Origin: Streptomyces carpinensis
GTDB taxonomy: Bacteria > Actinomycetota > Actinomycetes > Streptomycetales > Streptomycetaceae
Direction: 5' to 3'
Assembly (NCBI RefSeq): GCF_002154505.1
Contig: NZ_MUBM01000284.1
Location: forward strand, 1-34,341
DNA length: 34,341 nucleotides
Made by a program: the position numbers and the translations under genes. Shown here piece by piece: positions 1-7,144 of the stretch; position 1 is the first letter of the stretch; the number at the start of each line of letters is the position of its first letter. The notes under the pieces were generated by a model. That model was not told the DNA's origin and searched no databases. It saw nothing but the letters and a program-made list of their open reading frames with translations.

Positions 1-61
1 GAGCCAGGCCGTGCGGGAGGGCGGGAGCCAGGCCGTGCGGGAGGGCGGGAGCCAGGCCGTG
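1..61 (+). repeat. In-frame 24-bp tandem repeat inside thiD
   Basis: A 24-bp unit (1-24) is repeated exactly at 25-48 and a third copy begins at 49-61. The unit encodes eight residues, SQAVREGG, so copy-number change would not break the frame. More copies may lie upstream of the window. It falls in a surface loop region of ThiD, between the conserved GGH-type strand and the VDLL strand. Confidence 0.95.
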
Positions 62-316
62 GACCTGCTGACGGACGGCTCCGAGGAGTACTGGCTGCGC
101 GCCCCCCGCTACGACAACCGGCACACCCACGGCACGGGCTGCACCCTCGCCTCCGCGATCGCCTCGCAGCTGGCGAAGGGCCGGTCCGTGCCGGAGGCGG
201 TCACGGCCGCCAAGGAGTACGTCACCGGGGCGATCGCGGCCGGGTTCGCGCTCGGCGGCGGGATCGGGCCCGTGGACCACGGCTGGACCTTCCGGGGGCC
301 TCGCACGGCCGGGTAG
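1..316 (+). CDS. thiD: Hydroxymethylpyrimidine/phosphomethylpyrimidine kinase, C-terminal part (5' truncated by window)
   Basis: Ribokinase-fold kinase that phosphorylates HMP and HMP-phosphate in thiamine pyrophosphate synthesis. The reading frame is open from the window edge (first full codon at base 2) to TAG at 314-316. The C-terminal signature HGTGCTLASAIASQLAKG is visible; its GTGC forms the anion hole and includes the catalytic region of the family. It is followed by the usual helix and a GGGIGPVDHGW end. The visible N-terminal stretch is odd: SQAVREGG is repeated in tandem (see the repeat at 1-61) just before the VDLLTDG strand. The rest of the gene lies upstream, so total length and start cannot be judged. 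The next gene is convergent, with its stop at 363. Confidence 0.9.
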   Translation, partial: SQAVREGGSQAVREGGSQAVDLLTDGSEEYWLRAPRYDNRHTHGTGCTLASAIASQLAKGRSVPEAVTAAKEYVTGAIAAGFALGGGIGPVDHGWTFRGPRTAG

Positions 317-362
317 GCGCGCGGTTCGACCGTCACCCGGCCGGGCGGCCGCGGTTGCGTGC

Positions 363-1577
363 TCACGCGGCCGGGTAGTCGCGCAGTTCGATCGCGGTGG
401 CCGCCTTCTCCGTGAGCCGTTTGAAGAAGCCGGCCAGCATCCGCGAGCTGAGCAGCCGGTACATCCGGTCGCGGCTGCGGATGCGCCGCTCGGTCGGCGG
501 GGCGAAGAAGGGGCCGGCGTTGCCGGAGATCTTCTGGCAGCCCTTGGCGAAGCCCCGGATCGCGCTCTCGTACGCGGCGAACGCGGTGCGGTGGTCGCCG
601 CCCGCGAGGGCGAGTTCACCGGCCAGGACGTACGCGCCGACGATCGCCACGCCCGTGCCCATGCCGCCCATCGTGGCGCCGTACCCGGCGTCCCCGAGCA
701 GCGCCACCCGCCCCTTGGTGAGCCGGTCGACGTGGATCTGCGCGATCGCGTCGAAGTACAGGTCGTCGGTCTTCTCCAGGGCCTCGAGGACGCGCGGTGT
801 CTCCCAGCCCATGCCCGCGAACCGCTCGGCCAGGATCCGCTTCTGCGCGGCGACGTCCCGGCGGTCGTACGTCAGCTCCTCGGAACGGAAGACCAGCAGG
901 GCGCCCGCGCGGTCCGGGTCGCCGTCGTAGTTGCCGACGACGACCGCGCGGCCGGGCTCGCTGTAGAGGCGCCCGCTGCGGTCCAGGCCCAGGTGGTTGG
1001 GAACCGGGAAGCCGGCCACGTAGTGGTCGAAGAAGCGCAGGTGGCGGGACTCGTCGCCGAAGACCAGACGGCGGGTGTGGGAGTGCAGTCCGTCCGCGCC
1101 GACGACGAGGTCGAAGCGGTGCGGCGCGCCCCGCTCGAAGGTGACCTCGACACCGTCGGCGGTGTCGGTGAGCGTGGCGACGGAGTCCCCGAAGACGTAC
1201 TCGACACGGTCCTCGGTGCGCTCGTACATGATCCGCGCGAGTTCGCCGCGGAAGATCTCCACGTCGCCGCTCATCATCTCGGCGGGCAGGTCCACGCGCG
1301 CGGCGCCGTCGGCGTCGACGACGGTCTGCCGGCCCATGTGCGTCTGGTGGGCGTGGATCTCGTCCCAGATGCCCATGTCGCCGAGCACCTTGCGGTGGAC
1401 GTGGCCGCGGAAGTCGACGGCGAAGCCGCCGCCGCGCAGGGCGGGCGCCTTCTCCACGACGGTGACGCGGGCGCCGTAGCGGGCGAGGTTCAGGGCGAGG
1501 GCCGGGCCGGCGACGCTCGCGCCGGAGATCAGGACGTCGAGGTGGGCCAGGCTGCCGGTGTTCTTCGGGTTCGTCAT
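363..1577 (-). CDS. FAD-dependent monooxygenase (TetX/PHBH-like class A flavoprotein)
   Basis: A 404-residue aromatic-hydroxylase-type flavoprotein. Residues 15-42 form the Rossmann dinucleotide fold: LISGASVAGPALALNLARYG, ending in the ribose-binding E42. The DG motif appears as LVVGADGLHSHTRR, and the second FAD motif as GRVALLGDAGYGATMGG, which contacts the ribityl phosphate. These three motifs in order define NAD(P)H-dependent hydroxylases that act on aromatic or polyketide substrates; the substrate is not deducible. The ATG overlaps the stop of the upstream SARP-type regulator gene by four bases (ATGA, 1574-1577), so the two are probably translated together. The stop lies in the loop of an inverted repeat (347-372) that could act as a terminator facing thiD. 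No polyketide or tetracycline cluster is nearby, so a stand-alone detoxifying or tailoring enzyme is possible. Confidence 0.88.
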   Translation of the reverse strand: MTNPKNTGSLAHLDVLISGASVAGPALALNLARYGARVTVVEKAPALRGGGFAVDFRGHVHRKVLGDMGIWDEIHAHQTHMGRQTVVDADGAARVDLPAEMMSGDVEIFRGELARIMYERTEDRVEYVFGDSVATLTDTADGVEVTFERGAPHRFDLVVGADGLHSHTRRLVFGDESRHLRFFDHYVAGFPVPNHLGLDRSGRLYSEPGRAVVVGNYDGDPDRAGALLVFRSEELTYDRRDVAAQKRILAERFAGMGWETPRVLEALEKTDDLYFDAIAQIHVDRLTKGRVALLGDAGYGATMGGMGTGVAIVGAYVLAGELALAGGDHRTAFAAYESAIRGFAKGCQKISGNAGPFFAPPTERRIRSRDRMYRLLSSRMLAGFFKRLTEKAATAIELRDYPAA

Positions 1578-4500
1578 GGGCAGCAGCCTCCAGCCCGGCG
1601 CCTACCGTCCGCCCACCGTTCGCTGACTGCCGCTGACCGTCGCCGTCTGCCCTGGTCGAAGGCGTCCGCGTAGGTCTGCGGCGAGAGCCGCGCGCGAACT
1701 TCCTCCTCGGTCCGTGCGGCATCGGGGTCCCCGTGCGGCGGGGCACCCCGCAGTCCCGTGCCGGCGCCGAGCAGGACGGCGGCCCGCTCCGGCGGCTCGG
1801 TGACGGATGCCAGCGCCTCGGCCGCCTCGGCGAGCTCCAGGACGCCCGGGCTCTCCTCGGCCATGGCGGCGGCCTGCCGGAACCAGTCGCGCGCGTCCTC
1901 GACACATCCTTCGGCGACGGCCGTGCGGCCCAGGCCGATGAGGATCCGGACGGTCTCGCCCACGCTGAACCAGTTCGCGGCGCACTCCCTCAGGGCCTGC
2001 TCGTAGTACGCACGCGCGCGTCCCGTGTCGCCGGACAGCCGGGCCGTGTCGCCCAGGCCGCGCAGCGCGCCCGCCGCCTTGTCGGCTGCCCCGGCCGTGC
2101 GGGCGAGCGTCAGCGCCTGCTCGAAGTGCGCCGCCGCCCGGTCCGGGTCGCCCCGGCGCAGCAGCACCGTGGCGCGGCTGCGCAGCAGGTCGGCCGTCTC
2201 CTCCGGGGCCGCCAGTTCCCGCACGTACCCGAGTCCCTCGTCCAGCAGCTCCAGCGCCCGCCCGTGCTCACCGCGCGCGAGGGCGTGAAGGGCCAGCGGT
2301 TCCAGGCAGTTGGCCATGCCCCAGCGGTCCCCGGCGGCGCGGAACCGCTTCAGCCCGCGGGCGAAGCACTCCTCGGACTCCCGGACCCGGCCCGCGAACT
2401 GCGCCTGGAAGCCCAGCCCTATGTCCAGCAGGGCCCGCGCCCACGGGTCGTCGCCGGCATGGGCGAGAGCCCGCTCGTTGGCGGCGGGCCTGGGGCCCGC
2501 CGCCACGGACCACAGCACCAGGACGTACGGCAACCGCAGCGGGCCCTGGTACGACTCCAGAACGGTGTCCACGCGCGCGCGGAGCTCCTCCCCGGCGAGG
2601 GGGTCCCCGCCGTCCCCGGACAGCGAGTCGATGGCGCACAGGACGTACTCCTCCACCAGGCCGGGCGGCGGCGCCTCGCCCACGGCGGCCAGCAGGGCAC
2701 GGGCGAGCGGCACCTGCTCGCCGTGCAGTCCGCGCAGCCGCCAGAACCAGGACAGCAGGGCCATCAGACGCAGGGCGCCCGCGTGGTCGGCGCGCGCGAG
2801 GTGACGCAGCGCCGCGTCCAGGTTGGCGTGTTCGGCGGCCAGCCGGGCCAGCCAGCGCAACTGCCCGCCCCCGCGCAGGTGCGGCTCGGCGTGCTCGGCC
2901 AGCCGCAGGAAGTAGGCGGCGTGCGCGTCCCGTAGCCCGCCCGGGTCCACGGCGTGTTCGGCGGCGAACGCGCGGATGGTCTCGAGCATCCGGTAGCGCC
3001 CCTCGGACACCTCCAGGAACGACTTCTCCACCAGCGACGCCAGCAGGTCCTCCGGATCCGGCACCCCGCACACGGCCTGGACGGCGTCCGCCGTGGCGCC
3101 CCCGGGGAACACGGTCAGCCGCCCGGCCAGCTCCTGCTCCTTGGCGTCCAGCAGGTCCCAGCTCCACTCCACGACGGCCCGCAGGGTGCGGTGGCGGGGC
3201 GCCTTGGTGCGGTCACCGCGGGAGAGCAGGCGGAACCGGTCGTCCAGGCGGTCGGCGAGCTCCTCCGGCTCCAGGGTCCGCAGCCGTGCCGCCGCCAGCT
3301 CGATCGCCAGCGGCAGCCCGTCCAGGGCCCGGCAGATGTCGGGCACGCGCGCGTGGCCCTCGAAGGCGGGGCGCACGGCCCGGGCCCGGTCCAGGAAGAG
3401 CCGCTCCGCCGGTTCCGGCGGCAGTGACGGCACCGGGACCAGGACCTCGCCGGTGATGCCGAGGGCCTCGCGGCTGGTCGCGAGGATCCGCACGCCCGGG
3501 CAGCAGCCGAGCAGCAGCCCGGCGAGCCGGGCCGCGTCCTCGACCACGTGCTCGCAGTTGTCCAGCACCAGCAGCAGCTCGCGGTCCTCCAGGGCGGCCA
3601 GCAGCCGGCCGGTGATGTCGGTCGTGGCGTGGCGGAAGCCCTCCCGTATCCCGAGGGCCGCGAGGATCGCGTACGGGACCTTGGTGCCGTCGCCCAGGGG
3701 GGCCAGTTCGACCAGGCACGCCTCGGCGCCGGTCCGGGCGGCCTCGATCGCGAGCCGGGTCTTGCCCGCGCCGCCGGGTCCGGTGAGTGTGACCAGGCGC
3801 GAGTCGGGGTCGGCCAGGAGCGCGGCGATGCGGGCGAGCTCGGCGTCCCGGCCGACGAAGCGGGTCAGCTGGGCCGGGAGCGGGGGCCGTGCGGGGGCGC
3901 GGCCGCCGCCCTGGAGCAGTTCGAGGTGCAGGGCGGACAGTTCGCCGGACGGGTCGGTGCCCAGTTCGTCCGCGAGCGTGCGCCGGGCCTGCTCGTACAC
4001 GGTCAGGGCCTCGGCGGGCCGCCCGGCCGTGTGCAGGGCGCGCATCAGCTGCCCGTACAGCCGTTCGCTGAGCGGGTGCGCGGCGAGCAGCGCGCGCAGC
4101 TCGGGGACCAGCTCGGCACCGCCGCCGAGCGCGAGGTCCGCCTCGACGCGGTCCTGGGCGGCGGCCAGCCGCAGCTCCTCCAGGCGGGCCACGGCGGCGT
4201 GCGCCTCCGCGTCCGGCAGGTCGGGCAGGGCGGGGCCGCGCCACAGCGCGAGCGCCTCGCGCAGCACGGCGGCCGCGCGCGCGGGGTCACCGGCGGCGAG
4301 GGCCGCGCGACCTTCTTCGGTCATGAGTTCGAATCGATGGGCGTCGACGGATTCGGGCGCGGCGGCCAGGCGGTAGCCGACCGGGTCGGTCTCGACGGGC
4401 GTCTGCGGGCCGAGGCGCCTGCGCAGGCGGGAGATCTGCGACTGGAGGGCGCCCATGGCCCCGGCGGGCGGCTCGGCGCCGTACAGGCCGTCGATCAGGC

Positions 4501-4633
4501 GCTCCGTGGGGACCGTCCGGCCGACGTCCAGGAGCAGGAGGGTGAGCAGGGCGCGGGGACGCGGGCCGCCGGGGTCGACAGGGGTGCCGTCGTCGGTACG
4601 GATGTCCAGCGGGCCCAGGATGCCGAAGCGCAT
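1574..4633 (-). CDS. AfsR/SARP-family transcriptional regulator with NB-ARC ATPase and TPR region
   Basis: A 1019-residue regulator with AfsR architecture. Residues 1-92 are an OmpR-like winged helix (RPRALLTLLLLDVGRTV, then GALQSQISRLRRRLG). Residues about 98-241 are the bacterial transcriptional activator domain. A STAND/NB-ARC ATPase follows, with Walker A GPGGAGKT at 285-292, Walker B LLLVLDNCEH at 353-362, ATSRE near 385 and GLPLAIELAAARLR at 439-452. The region from about 560 to the end is TPR-like helical repeats. Its size is close to S. coelicolor AfsR (about 990 residues). The family binds direct heptamer repeats upstream of target promoters and activates secondary-metabolism genes. 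It overlaps the monooxygenase gene by four bases, which makes that gene its likely co-expressed effector. A degenerate ~27-bp tandem repeat lies just upstream (4693-4821). The ATG at 4631-4633 begins the family-typical MRFGILGPL. Confidence 0.93.
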   Translation of the reverse strand: MRFGILGPLDIRTDDGTPVDPGGPRPRALLTLLLLDVGRTVPTERLIDGLYGAEPPAGAMGALQSQISRLRRRLGPQTPVETDPVGYRLAAAPESVDAHRFELMTEEGRAALAAGDPARAAAVLREALALWRGPALPDLPDAEAHAAVARLEELRLAAAQDRVEADLALGGGAELVPELRALLAAHPLSERLYGQLMRALHTAGRPAEALTVYEQARRTLADELGTDPSGELSALHLELLQGGGRAPARPPLPAQLTRFVGRDAELARIAALLADPDSRLVTLTGPGGAGKTRLAIEAARTGAEACLVELAPLGDGTKVPYAILAALGIREGFRHATTDITGRLLAALEDRELLLVLDNCEHVVEDAARLAGLLLGCCPGVRILATSREALGITGEVLVPVPSLPPEPAERLFLDRARAVRPAFEGHARVPDICRALDGLPLAIELAAARLRTLEPEELADRLDDRFRLLSRGDRTKAPRHRTLRAVVEWSWDLLDAKEQELAGRLTVFPGGATADAVQAVCGVPDPEDLLASLVEKSFLEVSEGRYRMLETIRAFAAEHAVDPGGLRDAHAAYFLRLAEHAEPHLRGGGQLRWLARLAAEHANLDAALRHLARADHAGALRLMALLSWFWRLRGLHGEQVPLARALLAAVGEAPPPGLVEEYVLCAIDSLSGDGGDPLAGEELRARVDTVLESYQGPLRLPYVLVLWSVAAGPRPAANERALAHAGDDPWARALLDIGLGFQAQFAGRVRESEECFARGLKRFRAAGDRWGMANCLEPLALHALARGEHGRALELLDEGLGYVRELAAPEETADLLRSRATVLLRRGDPDRAAAHFEQALTLARTAGAADKAAGALRGLGDTARLSGDTGRARAYYEQALRECAANWFSVGETVRILIGLGRTAVAEGCVEDARDWFRQAAAMAEESPGVLELAEAAEALASVTEPPERAAVLLGAGTGLRGAPPHGDPDAARTEEEVRARLSPQTYADAFDQGRRRRSAAVSERWADGRRRAGGCCP

Positions 4634-4692
4634 TCCCCGGATTCTGGCAGGTGGGGCGGGGGCCGGTCCTCGGATACGGCGAAAGCCTGCCA

Positions 4693-4821
4693 GCCGAGGC
4701 CGACGCGGCGGAGGGCCGCACCTGAAACGGACACGGTGGAAGGGCCGCGCTCAAGCAGACGCGGTGGAGGGCTCCTCCAAGCAGGCACTGTGGAGGGCCG
4801 CCCCGAAGCGGGCACGGCAAA
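4693..4821. repeat. Degenerate 26-28-bp tandem repeat upstream of the SARP gene
   Basis: Four successive units end at 4740, 4768, 4794 and 4821, and a weaker leading unit ends at 4712. The unit boundaries are 28, 28, 26 and 27 bp apart. Units share a GGGCCGC start, an AAGC middle and a GGCACGGTGGA-like end. They fill the space between the SARP start (4633) and the rpmB terminator. They could be regulator-binding direct repeats in the promoter region, or simply a decayed duplication. No -10/-35 pair is convincing here. Confidence 0.7.
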
Positions 4822-4849
4822 AAGCCGGCCCGTCGGGACGGACCGGCTT
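4819..4849 (-). terminator. Rho-independent terminator of rpmB
   Basis: On the minus strand a hairpin with a 7-bp outer stem (AAGCCGG/CCGGCTT), one mismatch, a 4-bp inner stem and a 4-nt loop is followed by five T residues (4819-4823). It lies 46 bp past the rpmB stop. It is one of the clearest intrinsic terminators in this GC-rich window. Confidence 0.88.
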
Positions 4850-4895
4850 AATGCAGCGAACCAGCAGTGGCCGCGCGCTTAGCTGTTGCTGTGCG

Positions 4896-5081
4896 TCAGC
4901 GCGAGACCTTGCCGGCCTTGATGCACGAGGTGCAGGCGTTCACGCGCTTCGGCGTCCCGCCGACCACGGTACGCACACGCTGGATGTTCGGGTTCCAGCG
5001 GCGGGACGTACGGCGGTGCGAGTGCGAGATGTTGTTGCCGAAGCCCGGCCCCTTGCCGCAGACGTCGCAGTTGGCAGCCAC
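4896..5081 (-). CDS. rpmB: 50S ribosomal protein L28
   Basis: A 61-residue large-subunit protein. It begins MAANCDVCGKGPGFGN and continues with the basic SHRRTSRRWNPN segment that is diagnostic of L28. Two CxxC pairs, CDVC and CTSC near the C-terminus, make it a zinc-binding (C+) form. The GTG start at 5081 has an SD-like GGAG at 5089-5092. It is a monocistronic unit with a strong terminator at 4819-4849 and is divergent from the fakA-like gene. The leader carries a perfect 20-bp palindrome (5117-5136). In Firmicutes rpmB also sits beside yloV/fakA and recG, so this placement is ancestral. C+ L28 can be zinc-regulated when a C- paralogue exists, but no AT-rich Zur-like box was seen. Confidence 0.96.
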   Translation of the reverse strand: MAANCDVCGKGPGFGNNISHSHRRTSRRWNPNIQRVRTVVGGTPKRVNACTSCIKAGKVSR

Positions 5082-5116
5082 GGGTCACTCCAAAGACTTC
5101 AGATGCACTTACGGTT

Positions 5117-5136
5117 GATCCCGGCATGCCGGGATC
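5117..5136. promoter_or_regulatory. Perfect 20-bp palindrome in the rpmB/fakA intergenic region
   Basis: The half-site GATCCCGGCA is followed at once by its exact reverse complement. It lies 36 bp upstream of the rpmB start codon, so it would fold as a hairpin in the rpmB leader or serve as a dimeric operator for the divergent pair. It does not match an AT-rich Zur box. Confidence 0.5.
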
Positions 5137-5347
5137 CGGACTTCTGGCTCAGAGAGCACTTCGAAACCCGAGTGGCGTTGCCAGGGGAAGAGCCCGATCA
5201 GGATCGGGCAACCGGAGCAGCATACAACGTCTGCTCCCGTGGAACGAAACTACCATGGCGCCTCCGGGGTCCGCCCCGGCCCTCTTCCGGCGGGCGCCAC
5301 CCCTGGGTCTACCCTGCCGTCCAGACCAGCAGCTCAGGGAGGCGCAG

Positions 5348-7120
5348 GTGGCGCAGGTGCCGCAGACGTTCGACGCGCCGGCGGTGCGCACCTGGTGCGG
5401 TCTGGCGCTGCGGGCGCTGGGGCGGGCGCGCGAGGAGATCGACTCGATCAACGTCTTTCCCGTGGCCGACGGGGACACCGGCACGAACCTGTACCTGACC
5501 GTGGAGTCCGCCGTCGCGGCGGTGGAGGCCGTGTTCGAGGCCCACGAGGCCGGCGGCCCCACCGGCGAGGCCCTCCCGCTCCCCGACCCCTCCCTCGGCC
5601 GCCCGTCCCTGGCCGAGGCCGCGCGGGCGATGGCGCACGGGGCGCTGATCGGCGCGCGCGGCAACTCCGGGACGATCCTCGCCCAGCTGCTGCGCGGCAT
5701 GGCCCAGGTGCTCGCCGCCGACGGCGAGAGCGCCCACACCGACGGCCGAGGTCTGCGGCTCGCCCTGCGGCGCGCCGCCGACTCCGCCCGGCAGGCGGTG
5801 GCGCACCCGGTCGAGGGCACGGTCCTGTCGGTCGCCTCCGCCGCCGCCGACGCGGCCACCGGCGCGGAGGGCGACTGCGGCACGGTCGCGCGCGCCGCCT
5901 ACGAGGGCGCGCGCCGGGCCCTGGCCGCCACCCCCGGCCAGCTGGCCGCCCTGGAGCGCGCCGGAGTGGTCGACGCCGGCGGACGAGGGCTGGTCGCGGT
6001 GCTCGCGGCCCTGGTCGAGACGTTCACGGGCGAGACACCGGCGACGGAGAGCACACCGTCGGACGGGACGGCGGAGGCCGCAGGGACCGGCCGGCCGGGC
6101 GAGGTAAAGCCGACCGTGCCGCACGCGCGCGTGCATTCCGCCGAGCCGGACGAGCCGAGCGCCTGCGCCCCGTCTCCCGCTCCCGCACCGTCCGCGGGCC
6201 CCGCCTTCGAGGTGATCTACCTCCTGGAGGCCGAGGACGCGTCCGTCGCCCGGCTGCGGCAGCGGCTCGACGCGCTCGGGGACTCCCTCGTCGTGGTCGG
6301 CGGCGACGGGCTGTGGAACGTGCACGTGCACGTGGACGACGCCGGCGCCGCCGTGGAGGCGGGTGTAGAGGCCGGGCGCCCGCACCGCATCCGGATCACC
6401 CACTTCGGCGCGGACGACGCGCACACCACCCGTGCCGAGCGGCCGCCCCGGGAACGCGCCCAGCGCGCCGTCGTGGCCGTCGTCCCCGGCGAGGGCCTGG
6501 CCGGGCTGTACACCGAGGCCGGGGCGACCACGGTGCCGGCCCGCCCCGGCGAGCCGCCGGCGAGCGGCGAGCTGCTGGAGGCCGTACGGCGGGCCCACGC
6601 ACGCGAGGTGGTCCTGCTGCCCAACGACGCCGAACTGCGCGACACCGCCGCCGCGGCGGCCGAACAGGCGCGCGGCGAGGGCGTCCGCGTGGCCCTCATC
6701 CCGACCCGCTCGGCGGTCCAGGGCCTCGCCGCCCTCGCGGTGCACGAACCGGGGCGCCGCTTCGACGAGGACGTGGTCGCCATGACGTCGGCGGCCGGCG
6801 CCACCCGCCACGCCGAGGTCACCGTCGCCGAGCGCCAGTCGTGGACCACGGCGGGCATCTGTCAGGCCGGTGACGTCCTCGGCCTCATCGAGGGCGACGT
6901 GGCCGTGATCGGCTCGGACGTCACGGCCACGGCCAAGACCGTTCTGGACCGCATGCTCTCGGCCGGTGGCGAACTGGTCACCCTCGTCCTCGGCGACGAC
7001 GCCCCGGACACCGTCGCCGACCACCTGCAGATCCACGTCCGCGACTCCTACCTGGCCGTGGACACGGTGGTCTACCGGGGCGGCCGGCAGGGCGCCCCGC
7101 TGCTCATCGGCGTGGAGTAG
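5348..7120 (+). CDS. DAK2-domain protein, FakA/YloV-like fatty acid kinase subunit
   Basis: A 590-residue protein. The N-terminal DhaL (DAK2) ATP-binding domain spans about 1-205. It contains the Mg-chelating signature NVFPVADGDTGTNLYL (D41 and D43) and GARGNSGTILAQLLRGM. A Pro/Ala/Glu-rich linker (about residues 235-280) leads to the FakA-type C-terminal domain (from FEVIYLLEAEDA to the end). In Firmicutes FakA phosphorylates a fatty acid held by a DegV-family FakB partner to give acyl-phosphate for phospholipid synthesis; no FakB gene is in this window. The GTG at 5348 was chosen because GGGAGG (5337-5342) sits five bases upstream and the protein then begins as MAQVPQTFDA. The open frame extends upstream to 5126 but that part is not protein-like. 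The position next to rpmB and near recG mirrors Bacillus yloV. Confidence 0.9.
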   Translation: MAQVPQTFDAPAVRTWCGLALRALGRAREEIDSINVFPVADGDTGTNLYLTVESAVAAVEAVFEAHEAGGPTGEALPLPDPSLGRPSLAEAARAMAHGALIGARGNSGTILAQLLRGMAQVLAADGESAHTDGRGLRLALRRAADSARQAVAHPVEGTVLSVASAAADAATGAEGDCGTVARAAYEGARRALAATPGQLAALERAGVVDAGGRGLVAVLAALVETFTGETPATESTPSDGTAEAAGTGRPGEVKPTVPHARVHSAEPDEPSACAPSPAPAPSAGPAFEVIYLLEAEDASVARLRQRLDALGDSLVVVGGDGLWNVHVHVDDAGAAVEAGVEAGRPHRIRITHFGADDAHTTRAERPPRERAQRAVVAVVPGEGLAGLYTEAGATTVPARPGEPPASGELLEAVRRAHAREVVLLPNDAELRDTAAAAAEQARGEGVRVALIPTRSAVQGLAALAVHEPGRRFDEDVVAMTSAAGATRHAEVTVAERQSWTTAGICQAGDVLGLIEGDVAVIGSDVTATAKTVLDRMLSAGGELVTLVLGDDAPDTVADHLQIHVRDSYLAVDTVVYRGGRQGAPLLIGVE

Positions 7121-7144
7121 CGGCGGGGGCCCGGGCGGACCTCG

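Noticed and set aside
616..1905. Long open frames antisense or out of frame to the monooxygenase and SARP genes
   Set aside because: High GC leaves many frames open in Streptomyces. These translate to Arg/Pro/Gly-rich sequence with no motifs and lie wholly over genes with clear domains.
5126..5347. Upstream extension of the fakA-like frame to 5126
   Set aside because: It crosses the 20-bp palindrome and the likely promoter region, has no family similarity, and a better SD precedes GTG 5348.
5082..5347. Zur-type operator for the cysteine-containing L28 gene
   Set aside because: No AT-rich Zur-box-like sequence; the palindrome there is GC-rich and different in form.
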